The notes beneath the pieces were generated by a model. The model saw only the letters and a list, made by a program, of their open reading frames with translations, ran no database searches and was not told the origin of the DNA. Shown in pieces: positions 17,346 to 24,671 of a stretch of DNA of 64,000 bases. The DNA comes from Oligoflexia bacterium. Its GTDB lineage: Bacteria > Bdellovibrionota > UBA1018 > CAIPTA01. The position numbers and the translations under genes were made by a program. The stretch is taken from the NCBI GenBank assembly GCA_023954355.1, contig JAMLID010000014.1:1-64000 (forward strand), in the 5' to 3' direction. Within the stretch, counting starts at the first letter, position 1. Each line of letters starts with the position of its first letter.

Positions 17346-17837
17346 TTAAAGCAACCCACTGCAATCAATGGGAGCTTTATCTAGATTTTCGCATACATAA
17401 ACAAACAGTCGGTATTCTTCAACTTTAGTTGTGTTTATTTGTAGATCAATACGTCCGCCTGCAATGGCAACCGGGTCTATGGCATTTCTTTTATAAAATT
17501 TATTATCAATAAACACAGATACATCACCATTTTTTAAATACGTTTGAATGCCAATATGAGAATAGTTTCCCACATTAATCATTTCACCAGGAGTAAAATC
17601 ACGATTTGGTAGAGTGTATGCTTGAGCGATATAGCGACATCTAGGATTATTTGGAACTTGAAAATCTTTTACAAAGACTGAAGACGCCTTGGTTTTGCAA
17701 TAATTCTCAAAAGCCTCGATAGACGGCTTGGGATCTACCACCGGATCATCACCTTGAGTGACTTTTCCTGAGTCGGTGACTAGCCCACAGGATTGAATGA
17801 ATGCGATAGCAAAAAAAGCGATGATGATTTTCTTCAT
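17346..17837 (-). CDS. Lipoprotein of unknown function
   Basis: 163 residues with a clear lipoprotein signal (MKKIIIAFFAIAFIQSC, C17). The mature part has three more cysteines, a VFIDNKFYKRNA strand and a beta-rich C-terminal half with no family I recognise. It is alone on the minus strand, 2 bp from the convergent transglycosylase gene and about 96 bp downstream of another lipoprotein gene. The spacer holds a tandem AATGGCGAA repeat with no evident role. Confidence 0.65.
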   Translation of the reverse strand: MKKIIIAFFAIAFIQSCGLVTDSGKVTQGDDPVVDPKPSIEAFENYCKTKASSVFVKDFQVPNNPRCRYIAQAYTLPNRDFTPGEMINVGNYSHIGIQTYLKNGDVSVFIDNKFYKRNAIDPVAIAGGRIDLQINTTKVEEYRLFVYVCENLDKAPIDCSGLL

Positions 17838-17933
17838 AAAAAAAAGCTAACAGTGTATTGGAGAGCAAGCAAGAAGAAATAGAATGTTGAACTTCGCTGC
17901 AATGGCGAAAATGGCGAATGTTATTGTGAAGCT

Positions 17934-18323
17934 TTATTCAAAAAGATCATCTTCGTAGAGCATGGGCTCAAGATGTTCTTCGATTACTCCGTGCTGATTT
18001 ACAGACCAACGCACAGTATTTTCGTTTTTGTGAAATTCTCCTAAGATTTCAAAGCCATCTTCGGTTTTTTTGCGCTGAATTCTTATTCGATTACATTCAT
18101 TGTCTAATGCAAGATCTGATAAAGGGGGGATAGATCCGTTATGCTTAGTTGCGTAAAGATTTTGTGCGTCAAATAAGGATAATAAACACTGTTTTAATTG
18201 AGCGCTTTCTTCTCTAGTTGCTGGTCGTAAAGGGTATTCTTCGATTTCAGATGTGTCACTGAGGGTTCCACCCACGCAAGAGCTGAGCAAAAGAGTAAAG
18301 AGTGTGCCTATCATTTTTTTCAT
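17934..18323 (-). CDS. Small lipoprotein of unknown function
   Basis: 129 residues from the ATG at 18323, which gives a compact lipoprotein signal MKKMIGTLFTLLLSSC (C16). A longer reading starting at 18371 is possible but would begin inside the terminator hairpin of the upstream gene. The mature protein is acidic, with two further cysteines (KQCLLSLF and NECNRIRI) about 30 residues apart and a C-terminal strand region (EILGEFHKNENTVRWSV). No family is recognised. Confidence 0.6.
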   Translation of the reverse strand: MKKMIGTLFTLLLSSCVGGTLSDTSEIEEYPLRPATREESAQLKQCLLSLFDAQNLYATKHNGSIPPLSDLALDNECNRIRIQRKKTEDGFEILGEFHKNENTVRWSVNQHGVIEEHLEPMLYEDDLFE

Positions 18324-18357
18324 CACTAAAATGTACAAATCTCTTCTTAGAACATCA

Positions 18358-18394
18358 ATAAAAAAAGCCAAAGTAGGGGGGCTACTTTGGCTTT
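18358..18394 (-). terminator. Intrinsic terminator after the repeat protein gene
   Basis: A perfect 13-bp inverted repeat (AAAGCCAAAGTAG at 18364-18376, CTACTTTGGCTTT at 18382-18394) with a 5-base G loop. On the minus strand it is followed by a run of six to seven T, so it terminates transcription of the gene ending at 18416. Confidence 0.9.
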
Positions 18395-18415
18395 CGATTT
18401 TTTCTTAAGAAAAAA

Positions 18416-19141
18416 TTAGTATACAAGAAGGTCTGTGGTCCAGTTATGGCCGTATCTTCCTGCTAATTCAGTGGTGATAAATTTAAGAACATATTTACCA
18501 TCTTTTTGAATCGCTGCTACTTGAGCGAAGGCGAATCCTTTTGTAGGAACAATCACTACATCACCTACACAAATTGTTCCGCAGCTAGCTTTTGAAAGCT
18601 GAACTAAAGAGGTGCTGTTCCAGTTATTACCAACAAGACCTGAAAGTGATCCTGTTGTGAATTGAAGAACGTATTTTCCAGCGTAGTCAACGTTGATTAC
18701 TTTTGCGAAAGCTTCTTTAGTAGGCACATATACGGTTTGGCCAACTAGAGTTTCAAAACGAACTACTCTTACTGGGATAGATACTTTATCTAAGTGCGCG
18801 CCGCTATTAGAGCGAACTACAACAGAAACATAGTTGATTCCTGAAGGAAGTTTAGATGCTGGAATAGAGTAGCTACCAGTTCTATTGCCGTCTTGTCCTG
18901 GAATTTTGTAAGATTTATTTAAGTCTGAAACAACTACGTTAGAGCAATTTCTTACGTTTCTTAGAACGAAATTGATTTGGTCAGTTTCGTAGTTTGATTC
19001 AGAAATGGTTGCTTCAATGGTTCCGCCACACTCTCTTAGAGAGTATTCGCGGTCGCTATTAATTTGAATAAAGCTATCGGCAAATGCGTTTGCACTTAGC
19101 CAAAGGCTTAGGGCTAGGGTTATTAGGCTTAGTTTTTTCAT
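18416..19141 (-). CDS. Secreted protein with two C-terminal 50-residue repeats
   Basis: 241 residues; signal peptide about 1-21 (ANAFA). Residues 25-130 form a beta-sandwich-like region with conserved-looking cysteines (C38, C66). Residues 133-182 and 192-241 are two tandem copies of one module: VGQTVYVPTKEAFAKV...GKYVLQFTTGSLSG...NNWNSTSLV against VGDVVIVPTKGFAFAQV...GKYVLKFITTELAG...HNWTTDLLV. C187 and C191 lie in the linker. The module looks like a small SH3-like barrel, but that is a guess. It has its own promoter and terminator, so it is monocistronic. Function unknown. Confidence 0.7.
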   Translation of the reverse strand: MKKLSLITLALSLWLSANAFADSFIQINSDREYSLRECGGTIEATISESNYETDQINFVLRNVRNCSNVVVSDLNKSYKIPGQDGNRTGSYSIPASKLPSGINYVSVVVRSNSGAHLDKVSIPVRVVRFETLVGQTVYVPTKEAFAKVINVDYAGKYVLQFTTGSLSGLVGNNWNSTSLVQLSKASCGTICVGDVVIVPTKGFAFAQVAAIQKDGKYVLKFITTELAGRYGHNWTTDLLVY

Positions 19142-19188
19142 TTTTTCCTCGGGTGTTGTTATTAATATTTATTTTTTAAGCGGGCTGG

Positions 19189-19217
19189 AAATTAACAAAT
19201 TCAACGCATGTAGTCAA
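19189..19217 (-). promoter_or_regulatory. Putative sigma70 promoter with TTTGAC repeats
   Basis: On the minus strand, TTGACT (19217-19212) is 17 bp from TAATTT (19194-19189), placing a start about 40 nt before the ATG at 19141. Two more TTTGAC copies lie upstream (19234-19228 and 19254-19248), possible alternative -35 boxes or repeated half-sites. Confidence 0.45.
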
Positions 19218-19410
19218 ATGCAAGAATAGTCAAAAGGTGGGGGGATTTGTCAAAGCTGAAGAAAGGTCTTTTTATTTGGTATTTCCAATAGTTAGAGCGT
19301 ATCCGTAGCTAATTTCCACTAAGAGAATAGGTAATGTAGTACACCTAGAGTGAATCCTCGCAGGCATTCTGGGTAAGCATAAGGCACAATTGAGAGCAAA
19401 TTATGGGAGG

Positions 19411-20211
19411 CTATTTACTAATCGGCCATAAAGACACCATTAAATGGTATAGCTCTTTTTTTTCACCATCATTTAAAAATTCAGCGATTCTATACATGGC
19501 TTCATTAAGCATTGTTTGAGCTTCGGCTATTTTTTGCGGATTACAAGCGATTGATACACCTGCGATTAGTCTTTTTTCAAAATCTTTTTGCTCTACTCTA
19601 TCGAGTTCTTCAAATGCTTTTCTGAGCATCTGTTTATGGTAGTTTCTAATGTAAGATAGACTCTCTTTAGTAGGAAAGCGAAAGTGAGGCATGGCTTTTG
19701 TATGGCTTCCATTGGCTTCTTTTTTTAAATATTTTTTGTTTGTTAAAAAGTCAATTGCTCCCTTAGCTTCGAGTTCGGTGATCCCAATTTTATTAGAGAT
19801 ATGCTTTGGAGTTAGTTTAAAACTTTCGCACCCTGATAGGTCTAGGATAGCAATGTAGTACCATTTCTCTAGAAGGTCCAAATGCGTTTCTGGAAGCTCT
19901 TCGTATTTTCGCATAGTATTTGACTTTGAGCTCAAATTTGCTGATGCCAAAGAAGAGGCTTTTTTATCAAGGTGAATTTCTAAAAGTAAATTCTCTGAAA
20001 TTTTATCTAATTTTAAGAGCTTGCTGAAGTCGTCGATTCTATCAAGAGGGATTTTTGTTTTCCCTTTCATCAGTCGTGAGAGAAAAGAGGGAGAAATTTC
20101 TAGTTTTTTCGCTGCCGATCGCAGAGAAAATGAAGGATTTTTTCTTTGAACTCTTTCCATGGCCTTCGTTAAAATATTGGCTTGGATTTCTAGTGAGTCG
20201 GCTTTCTTCAT
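19411..20211 (-). CDS. TIGR02147/DUF4423-type transcriptional regulator
   Basis: 266 residues. The N-terminal 70 residues hold a helix-turn-helix with the wording typical of this family (FSLRSAAKKLEISPSFLSRLMKGKTKIP). The C-terminal domain begins near residue 105 with EKWYYIAILDLSGCESFKL and a second winged-helix-like stretch (ISNKIGITELEAKGAIDFLTNKKYLKK). TIGR02147 proteins are expanded in Bdellovibrio and Fibrobacter and rare elsewhere, so this gene is the best lineage marker in the window. It is divergent from the secreted protein gene at 20259 with a 47-bp spacer and may control it. Confidence 0.85.
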   Translation of the reverse strand: MKKADSLEIQANILTKAMERVQRKNPSFSLRSAAKKLEISPSFLSRLMKGKTKIPLDRIDDFSKLLKLDKISENLLLEIHLDKKASSLASANLSSKSNTMRKYEELPETHLDLLEKWYYIAILDLSGCESFKLTPKHISNKIGITELEAKGAIDFLTNKKYLKKEANGSHTKAMPHFRFPTKESLSYIRNYHKQMLRKAFEELDRVEQKDFEKRLIAGVSIACNPQKIAEAQTMLNEAMYRIAEFLNDGEKKELYHLMVSLWPISK

Positions 20212-20258
20212 AATATTTAGACTAATGTAAAATTAAAACATGGTATAGCTTTTGCCTA

Positions 20259-21446
20259 ATGGCTGACATGAAATCTTTAAGTAAAGTGCTGGCAACTACT
20301 GTAAATTGTTGTTTTTTATTGGTTTCTTCTGTCTTCTGCCAGCCGGTTGTTGTGGCTAAGAGTTCGACAGTTGTAAATACAAAACACTTATTTCACGGTA
20401 AAGTAACTAAAGAACGGCAAGAGCTGTTTGAGCTGGTTATTGATCAATTGATTAATTTACTAAAAGAAAAATCCAAAGAAAATGAGATTACTTTCACAGT
20501 GCTGTCGGGGCCGGGCATTTATTATAAAGGTAGTTCAAAGAAAGGGACTCTTAGCTTAGAAGATATGAGGGTTTCTATGAAGGGTATTCAATACCTCCCG
20601 GCTAATTCTCTCTTTGTGACCCAGGGGCTAGACGCTAATATGTCTTGTCAAGGTAACGGAACAAATTCGCAGTGGTTGACGTATAAAGATTCAGACATCC
20701 GAAAGCCCATAGTTTCGCCTGTAAGCTGGGATTTTTTTGGCTATTCTGATGTTAATTTTATGAAAAATTTTGTCACTCTTCTTTTACACGAATCGCTCGG
20801 TGCCGTTGGAATTGTAGATGATGAATACCAAGTGTCTGGAGTTTTACTAGCTTATGTTTCTCTTTCAGGATCGACTGATCCGGCTGCAGTAAAGGCACTA
20901 AAGCAATTAGCTCGAAATATTAAAATAGCAACAAGAGAGCATGCTCCAACTTATAAGATTGATACTCGCTTTAATTGTTATCGTTGGCGTGGTGGTATGG
21001 GAGAGTTAGTCTCTGAGCTTAGAGAAAATACAACAGGTGTAGGTGGTGGCGGTAATTCTACTGCCTTAAAGATGAAGCAAGAGCTTCTAATGTATGCTCT
21101 TGGCTGGTGGGAGAAAAATACGAAAACAAACTCCCAAGTAGAATACCAAAAGTTCATGAACCAATTGTCAGAAATTGGCTTAGAAGAGCTGCATTTAAAA
21201 AATAATCGTCGGCTTATCACAACGTTTCCTATCCAAATGCAATTCACCACATCATTAAGAACTAAAAAGCTAACAGCAAAGTTTTTGATTGATAGAGTAT
21301 ACCCAGAAGATTATGCATTTCATGCAGCTTATCATGAAATCTATAGCCATATTTTATGGATAGTTACGAATGATATTCGTGACCTCAAAAAGATGAAAAA
21401 GATTGTTGGCGATGAGTTGAAGAGTAAAGCTAAGCAAATCGAATAG
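20259..21446 (+). CDS. Secreted protein of unknown function
   Basis: 395 residues with an N-terminal signal segment (about 4-30). The start at 20259 or the in-frame ATG at 20268 are both possible; neither has a strong ribosome site. Notable segments are FVTLLLHESLGAVGIVDDEY (about 175-194), FNCYRWRGGMGELV, and FHAAYHEIYSHILW (about 358-371). The HES and HEIYSH clusters could bind metal, but no HExxH motif exists, so I do not call it a peptidase. It is divergent from the TIGR02147-type regulator, suggesting control by it. No family is recognised. Confidence 0.6.
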   Translation: MADMKSLSKVLATTVNCCFLLVSSVFCQPVVVAKSSTVVNTKHLFHGKVTKERQELFELVIDQLINLLKEKSKENEITFTVLSGPGIYYKGSSKKGTLSLEDMRVSMKGIQYLPANSLFVTQGLDANMSCQGNGTNSQWLTYKDSDIRKPIVSPVSWDFFGYSDVNFMKNFVTLLLHESLGAVGIVDDEYQVSGVLLAYVSLSGSTDPAAVKALKQLARNIKIATREHAPTYKIDTRFNCYRWRGGMGELVSELRENTTGVGGGGNSTALKMKQELLMYALGWWEKNTKTNSQVEYQKFMNQLSEIGLEELHLKNNRRLITTFPIQMQFTTSLRTKKLTAKFLIDRVYPEDYAFHAAYHEIYSHILWIVTNDIRDLKKMKKIVGDELKSKAKQIE

Positions 21447-21477
21447 TAGTAAGCCATCAGAATTATTGTTTTTATGT

Positions 21478-21499
21478 CTGTGAACGAACTGGTTCACAG
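21478..21499. promoter_or_regulatory. Palindromic operator, copy 1
   Basis: CTGTGAAC at 21478-21485 and GTTCACAG at 21492-21499 form a perfect inverted repeat with a 6-base spacer. Its centre (21488.5) is 52 bp before the centre of a TATAAT box at 21538-21543, which puts it near -61 from the expected start. The same site with the same distance occurs before the next gene (22076-22095). No good -35 box is present, so an activator is likely. Confidence 0.7.
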
Positions 21500-21537
21500 A
21501 TTAGGGTGTCTAGACTAGAAATGCCAGGCTCTTGGAT

Positions 21538-21543
21538 TATAAT
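21538..21543 (+). promoter_or_regulatory. -10 box TATAAT
   Basis: A perfect TATAAT with AGGCT about 8 bp upstream, a combination also seen before the gene at 22190. The expected start is near 21550, 24 nt before the ATG at 21574, which is preceded by AGGAG. Confidence 0.6.
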
Positions 21544-21573
21544 GCGTTGCATAATAACCCATAGGAGACCCAT

Positions 21574-22011
21574 ATGAAAACTTTAGTTCCATTTTTTTCG
21601 CTACTAGGTATTTTGCTTTTTTCTTTTCAAGCAAAGGCAAGCACACGTTCTGTAGAAAATATTAACTCTGCTTTAAATATTATCGATATTGAGATGCAAG
21701 CTATTTATTCTGGAAACTATACGCACTATCGACCAGAGACCATTCGAAATATTTTGCGCAATTTGTACAGTCTTTCTGAGTCTGCAGCACAATCTGCTGA
21801 TACAAGAGATGCTCGTGAGGCATTACAGTCGCTTATGAGATCGCTTGATGAAGAATATTCGTATTCGTTTCGGTTCCAAAAGTATCGTTTAGAATCTACT
21901 AGGCTTTTGTTGACGAACTACCAAAGACTTTTGCAAATCGCTCGAAGAGCAGAGCAAGGCAAAAGTGATGTTCGAGAAAATTGCCCCGGCCGTATGTATT
22001 GTGGCGGATAA
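21574..22011 (+). CDS. Small secreted helical protein of unknown function
   Basis: 145 residues. Signal peptide about 1-22 (FQAKA). The mature part (about 120 residues) is predicted almost wholly helical, rich in Arg, Ser and Glu (for example NINSALNIIDIEMQAIYSG, RDAREALQSLMRSLDEEYSYS), and ends with a short Cys tail CPGRMYCGG. It is a single-gene transcription unit with its own operator, -10 box and terminator. No family is recognised. Control by the same palindrome as the following secreted cluster suggests a common occasion of use. Confidence 0.65.
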   Translation: MKTLVPFFSLLGILLFSFQAKASTRSVENINSALNIIDIEMQAIYSGNYTHYRPETIRNILRNLYSLSESAAQSADTRDAREALQSLMRSLDEEYSYSFRFQKYRLESTRLLLTNYQRLLQIARRAEQGKSDVRENCPGRMYCGG

Positions 22012-22034
22012 ATAAATAATTTTTATTCAAAAAA

Positions 22035-22065
22035 GGCAGAGTCAGAAAAGACTCTGCCTTTTTTT
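22035..22065 (+). terminator. Intrinsic terminator
   Basis: GGCAGAGTC (22035-22043) pairs perfectly with GACTCTGCC (22050-22058) around a 6-base loop, followed by seven T. It ends transcription of the gene at 21574-22011. Confidence 0.92.
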
Positions 22066-22075
22066 ATTTTTTGTC

Positions 22076-22095
22076 TGTGAACATAGTGGTTCACA
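22076..22095. promoter_or_regulatory. Palindromic operator, copy 2
   Basis: TGTGAAC (22076-22082), spacer ATAGTG, GTTCACA (22089-22095): the same arms and 6-base spacer as copy 1. Its centre is again exactly 52 bp before the centre of a TATTAT -10 box at 22135-22140. The two upstream regions also share AGGCT about 40 bp after the operator. The arrangement fits one DNA-binding protein acting on two neighbouring promoters. Confidence 0.7.
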
Positions 22096-22134
22096 CTTCT
22101 GTTTTTTGACTCTTTTCTGATGAAGGCTTCCTGG

Positions 22135-22140
22135 TATTAT
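22135..22140 (+). promoter_or_regulatory. -10 box TATTAT
   Basis: TATTAT followed by GCG, as in the preceding promoter (TATAAT-GCG). The expected start is near 22147, which excludes an upstream in-frame ATG at 22139 as the start of the next gene. Confidence 0.5.
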
Positions 22141-22154
22141 GCGGGGCATTAAGT

Positions 22155-22174
22155 CTCTCGTGCTTATACGAGAG
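22155..22174 (+). other. 5'-leader hairpin
   Basis: CTCTCGT (22155-22161) and ACGAGAG (22168-22174) are a perfect 7-bp stem with a 6-base loop. It lies in the leader of the secreted-protein operon, 6 bases before the GGAG ribosome site of the gene at 22190. It may stabilise the transcript or tune translation. Confidence 0.5.
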
Positions 22175-22189
22175 CAAAATGGAGAAAAT

Positions 22190-22480
22190 ATGAAAACCCT
22201 GACTCTTGCATTTGGATTAATTTTAACAAGTCTTACATCGGTACAAGCCGCTTCAAACGTAAGCGTGATGATTGATGGGCAAAACTATTCTTGTTCACAA
22301 GGTGGTTCTTCGCCCGGGAATCGTTGTGAATGTGTGGTGCTTCCTTATAGGAGCGGATATGAATATTATGCTTACAAAAATGGTACTCAAATCCATAACG
22401 GCTATACTTATGACACAGAAGCTGAGGCTAGCTCTCGATGTCGTCAATATATCATAAGCAACAGTAGTTGCTATCAGTAA
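22190..22480 (+). CDS. Small secreted Cys-rich protein, paralogue A
   Basis: 96 residues from the ATG at 22190 (GGAG upstream). Signal peptide about 1-20 (SVQA). The mature peptide of about 76 residues has five cysteines in the pattern C-x10-C-x-C ... CRQYI ... C. This matches the product at 23348 along its whole length: both have a xDGxN[YF][ST]C start, a Gly-rich loop, CxC, a Tyr-rich centre and a CRQ[YW]I tail. First gene of a four-gene unit of secreted proteins. Spacing to the next gene is 12 bp. Function unknown; an odd number of cysteines allows an intermolecular disulfide or cofactor. Confidence 0.7.
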   Translation: MKTLTLAFGLILTSLTSVQAASNVSVMIDGQNYSCSQGGSSPGNRCECVVLPYRSGYEYYAYKNGTQIHNGYTYDTEAEASSRCRQYIISNSSCYQ

Positions 22481-22492
22481 GAGAATTGAAAA

Positions 22493-22864
22493 ATGATTTT
22501 TCTATTTCTTTTACTTTCTACATTCGCAAATGCAGGTGATCTTGTTCGCTTACAATCGAGTGAGGTCACAGGTTTTTCTTATAAGTATGGACAAGACTGC
22601 GATTCGTTCACGCTGACAGCGAATGGAAAAACCTTTAAAGGTGGTCCCTATTGTTCGGGTCAGGCAATTATTCAAGATCGATTGAATGCATTTTTACAAT
22701 CTCCACGAACGCAAGAATGTATTAAATACGAAAATTGTATCGGTAATCGGTGTAGCCGTGAATATGGGATTCGCGAAGTATCAGAAGAGCTGATGCTTTT
22801 CGTAGATGCAAAAAATAAAATCGAAAATTTCAAACTGCGCACTACCTTAGGGTTTTGCCAATAA
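22493..22864 (+). CDS. Small secreted protein of unknown function
   Basis: 123 residues. A short signal peptide (about 1-14, STFANA) is followed by a beta-rich mature part with cysteines at the segments QDCDSFTL, GPYCSGQ, TQECIKYENCIGNRCSREYG and a terminal GFCQ. The CxxxxCxxxxC cluster is notable. It follows paralogue A by 12 bp and precedes the Gly/Pro-hinge protein by 15 bp, so it is in the same operon. No family is recognised. Confidence 0.62.
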   Translation: MIFLFLLLSTFANAGDLVRLQSSEVTGFSYKYGQDCDSFTLTANGKTFKGGPYCSGQAIIQDRLNAFLQSPRTQECIKYENCIGNRCSREYGIREVSEELMLFVDAKNKIENFKLRTTLGFCQ

Positions 22865-22879
22865 AAAAAGGAGAAACGT

Positions 22880-23320
22880 ATGAAAACAAAAATAATGATA
22901 TTGGGTATAGGTTTACTGCTTGGGCAATTCAGTTTTGCCTCTGAATCTGAACTAGAGGATTGCTCAAGAAGATCCGATGCTCAGCTTTGCATGAGTAAAG
23001 TTTTATTAAGAGCCATTGAAAGTAACCAAGGCGGACGCCCTGGACGACCAGGTGGGCCGGGTAATGGCTTTATTGGGCAAATTAAATTTTATCATGATGA
23101 TGGAAGATGTTCATCAAACGTAATTGGTGGCATGTTTTTTACCGCTGATGGTGGACGCAATAAACAGCTATGTCAAGAAGCTACTGTTAGAGATTCGATT
23201 TGGGGAGTGGGAATCGTAATCAATGGTAGTGAACAGTGTTTTGATATTGGTGATACCAGTAGTCCATTGAGTGCATGCCAGCAAGCTTTACCTAGAGTCG
23301 GCATCCCCATTGCAAATTAA
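22880..23320 (+). CDS. Small secreted protein with Gly-Arg-Pro hinge
   Basis: 146 residues. Signal peptide about 1-20 (FSFA). A short helical part with CSRRSDAQLC is joined by a hinge GGRPGRPGGPGNG (about 51-63) to a C-terminal domain of about 80 residues with four cysteines (DGRCSSNV, QLCQEA, EQCFDIG, SACQQAL). A strong ribosome site (AAGGAGAAA) precedes the ATG. Third gene of the secreted operon. The two-part build with a flexible linker suggests binding of two partners or surfaces, but this is speculation. Confidence 0.62.
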   Translation: MKTKIMILGIGLLLGQFSFASESELEDCSRRSDAQLCMSKVLLRAIESNQGGRPGRPGGPGNGFIGQIKFYHDDGRCSSNVIGGMFFTADGGRNKQLCQEATVRDSIWGVGIVINGSEQCFDIGDTSSPLSACQQALPRVGIPIAN

Positions 23321-23347
23321 CAAAAAACTAAAAAGGAGAAATGAAAT

Positions 23348-23614
23348 ATGAAAAAGATATTCTTAATATGTTTATTAACTATGGTTTCTGCTCCAGCTTT
23401 TGCGAGCTTTGGACTCAATCTTGATGGACGAAACTTCACCTGTACAGAGGGGGGAGATGGATCATCAAATGCCTGTGTTTGTAAAAAAAGTCCCGATGGT
23501 TACATTTATGCTTATTTGGGTGAGTTTACTATAGCAGGTGCTTGGAGTGCTAGTGGTGATGGAATGATTAGTTGTCGTCAATGGATAAAAAATAATCCAG
23601 ATAAATGCCAGTAA
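23348..23614 (+). CDS. Small secreted Cys-rich protein, paralogue B
   Basis: 88 residues. Signal peptide about 1-19 (APAFA). The mature peptide of about 69 residues has the same five-Cys layout as the product at 22190: C-x10-C-x-C near the N-terminus, a Tyr-rich middle (GYIYAYLG), then SCRQWI and a terminal C-Q. Similarity extends over the full length, so the two arose by duplication within the operon. Last gene before a long hairpin. Function unknown. Confidence 0.68.
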   Translation: MKKIFLICLLTMVSAPAFASFGLNLDGRNFTCTEGGDGSSNACVCKKSPDGYIYAYLGEFTIAGAWSASGDGMISCRQWIKNNPDKCQ

Positions 23615-23621
23615 GCTTTAC

Positions 23622-23657
23622 GTAAAATCACGAGGGAGTGATCCTTCGTGATTTTAC
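23622..23657. terminator. Bidirectional hairpin between convergent genes
   Basis: A perfect 12-bp inverted repeat, GTAAAATCACGA (23622-23633) and TCGTGATTTTAC (23646-23657), lies 8 bp after the secreted operon and 11 bp before the end of the minus-strand MBL gene. There is no clear T run outside the stem, so it is a weaker terminator call than others here. Confidence 0.65.
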
Positions 23658-23668
23658 CATGATGATAA

Positions 23669-24520
23669 CTAGCTTAGTGCTACGCTTTCTTTCACTCCGA
23701 AATCTTTTCCCGTCCACTCGATAGTGGCGGCATCCATATGCGGACAATGCTCAAAAACAACAATCGTTTCTTTTTCTACGCAATCACGAAGTATTTTCTT
23801 TTTTTCTTCAATGGTAGTTAAAGGATAGCAGTCATAGCCCATAACCCAAGCTGTTCTTACATGAGCACTCATGGGAATAATATCAGCGCAATAAATTAAC
23901 GATTGAGACGAATCGAAAAAAGTCGGGTGCTGCATTCCTGTGGTATGGCCTTCAGACAAAACCATTTTTAAGCCAGGGTAAATCTCTTCTGGTCCATCGA
24001 TGGTTTGTAAGCGAGAGTCTCCTTGATAGATCGCAAAATTTTCTTGTAAGTAAGAGGCTTTATCTTTTTCGTTGGGTTTCCAAGCATGTTGCCAATTTCT
24101 TTTTTGTGTCCAAATTTTTGCGTTAGGAAAACGCGAAGCCAATTGTTTGTTCTCATCTAAATACGTTAACCCTCCCATATGATCAAAATGAAAGTGAGTA
24201 GCTATTAAATCAGTAATGTCGTGAGGTGAAATCTTATGAACAGATAGGGCGCTTTCTAATTGGTAGGCACTAATATTAAAACGAGATTGAAATTTTTCAT
24301 CGCCTTTGTCACCTAAGCCACAATCAACTAATATATTTCGTTTGTTTGCGCGGTCAATCGCTAGCAAGCAACGCGTTTTCATCGCAATACGATTTTGATC
24401 ATCAGCAGGGTTTTCTTTTTGCCATAAAACTTTAGGCACCACACCGAACATGGCGCCTCCGTCTAAGCCAAAACTACCAAGATCAAGAGCGTAAATTTCA
24501 TAATTTCCAATTTTTTTCAT
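23669..24520 (-). CDS. MBL-fold metallohydrolase
   Basis: 283 residues. The metal-binding motif is ATHFHFDHMGGL (HxHxDH), with further ligands in LSEGHTTGMQH and YCADIIP (Asp), all in the order of the metallo-beta-lactamase superfamily. The N-terminal GGAMFGVVPKVLW segment and the length place it with lactonase/AHL-lactonase-like hydrolases. No signal peptide is seen, so it is cytoplasmic. The substrate, possibly a lactone or thioester, cannot be read from sequence. Single-gene unit, divergent from mdh. Confidence 0.88.
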   Translation of the reverse strand: MKKIGNYEIYALDLGSFGLDGGAMFGVVPKVLWQKENPADDQNRIAMKTRCLLAIDRANKRNILVDCGLGDKGDEKFQSRFNISAYQLESALSVHKISPHDITDLIATHFHFDHMGGLTYLDENKQLASRFPNAKIWTQKRNWQHAWKPNEKDKASYLQENFAIYQGDSRLQTIDGPEEIYPGLKMVLSEGHTTGMQHPTFFDSSQSLIYCADIIPMSAHVRTAWVMGYDCYPLTTIEEKKKILRDCVEKETIVVFEHCPHMDAATIEWTGKDFGVKESVALS

Positions 24521-24611
24521 AAATGATTAGTAGCATAACGATTGAAGAAAATCTCAGCGCAGTGCGTTTTGTTCTCTATAGAAACGAGAGTGAAAATTCT
24601 TTAAAAATTCT

Positions 24612-24639
24612 TTGCTTAGCTTCAATTGAGCTTTATGAT
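24612..24639 (+). promoter_or_regulatory. Putative sigma70 promoter of mdh-sucCD
   Basis: TTGCTT (24612-24617) and TATGAT (24634-24639) separated by 16 bp. The expected start is near 24646, leaving a leader of about 26 nt with GGAGAT before the mdh ATG. Confidence 0.5.
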
Positions 24640-24671
24640 CAAGACTCGAATTTTTAGAGAATGGAGATTTT

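Noticed and set aside
20259..21446. Zinc metallopeptidase
   Set aside because: LLHESLGAVG and YHEIYSH recall metal sites, but there is no HExxH or other complete peptidase motif.
21478..22095. CRP/FNR site reading of the two palindromes
   Set aside because: The arms look like TGTGA and TCACA, but the spacer between those pentamers is 10 bases, not the 6 of CRP sites, so I do not name CRP as the binder.
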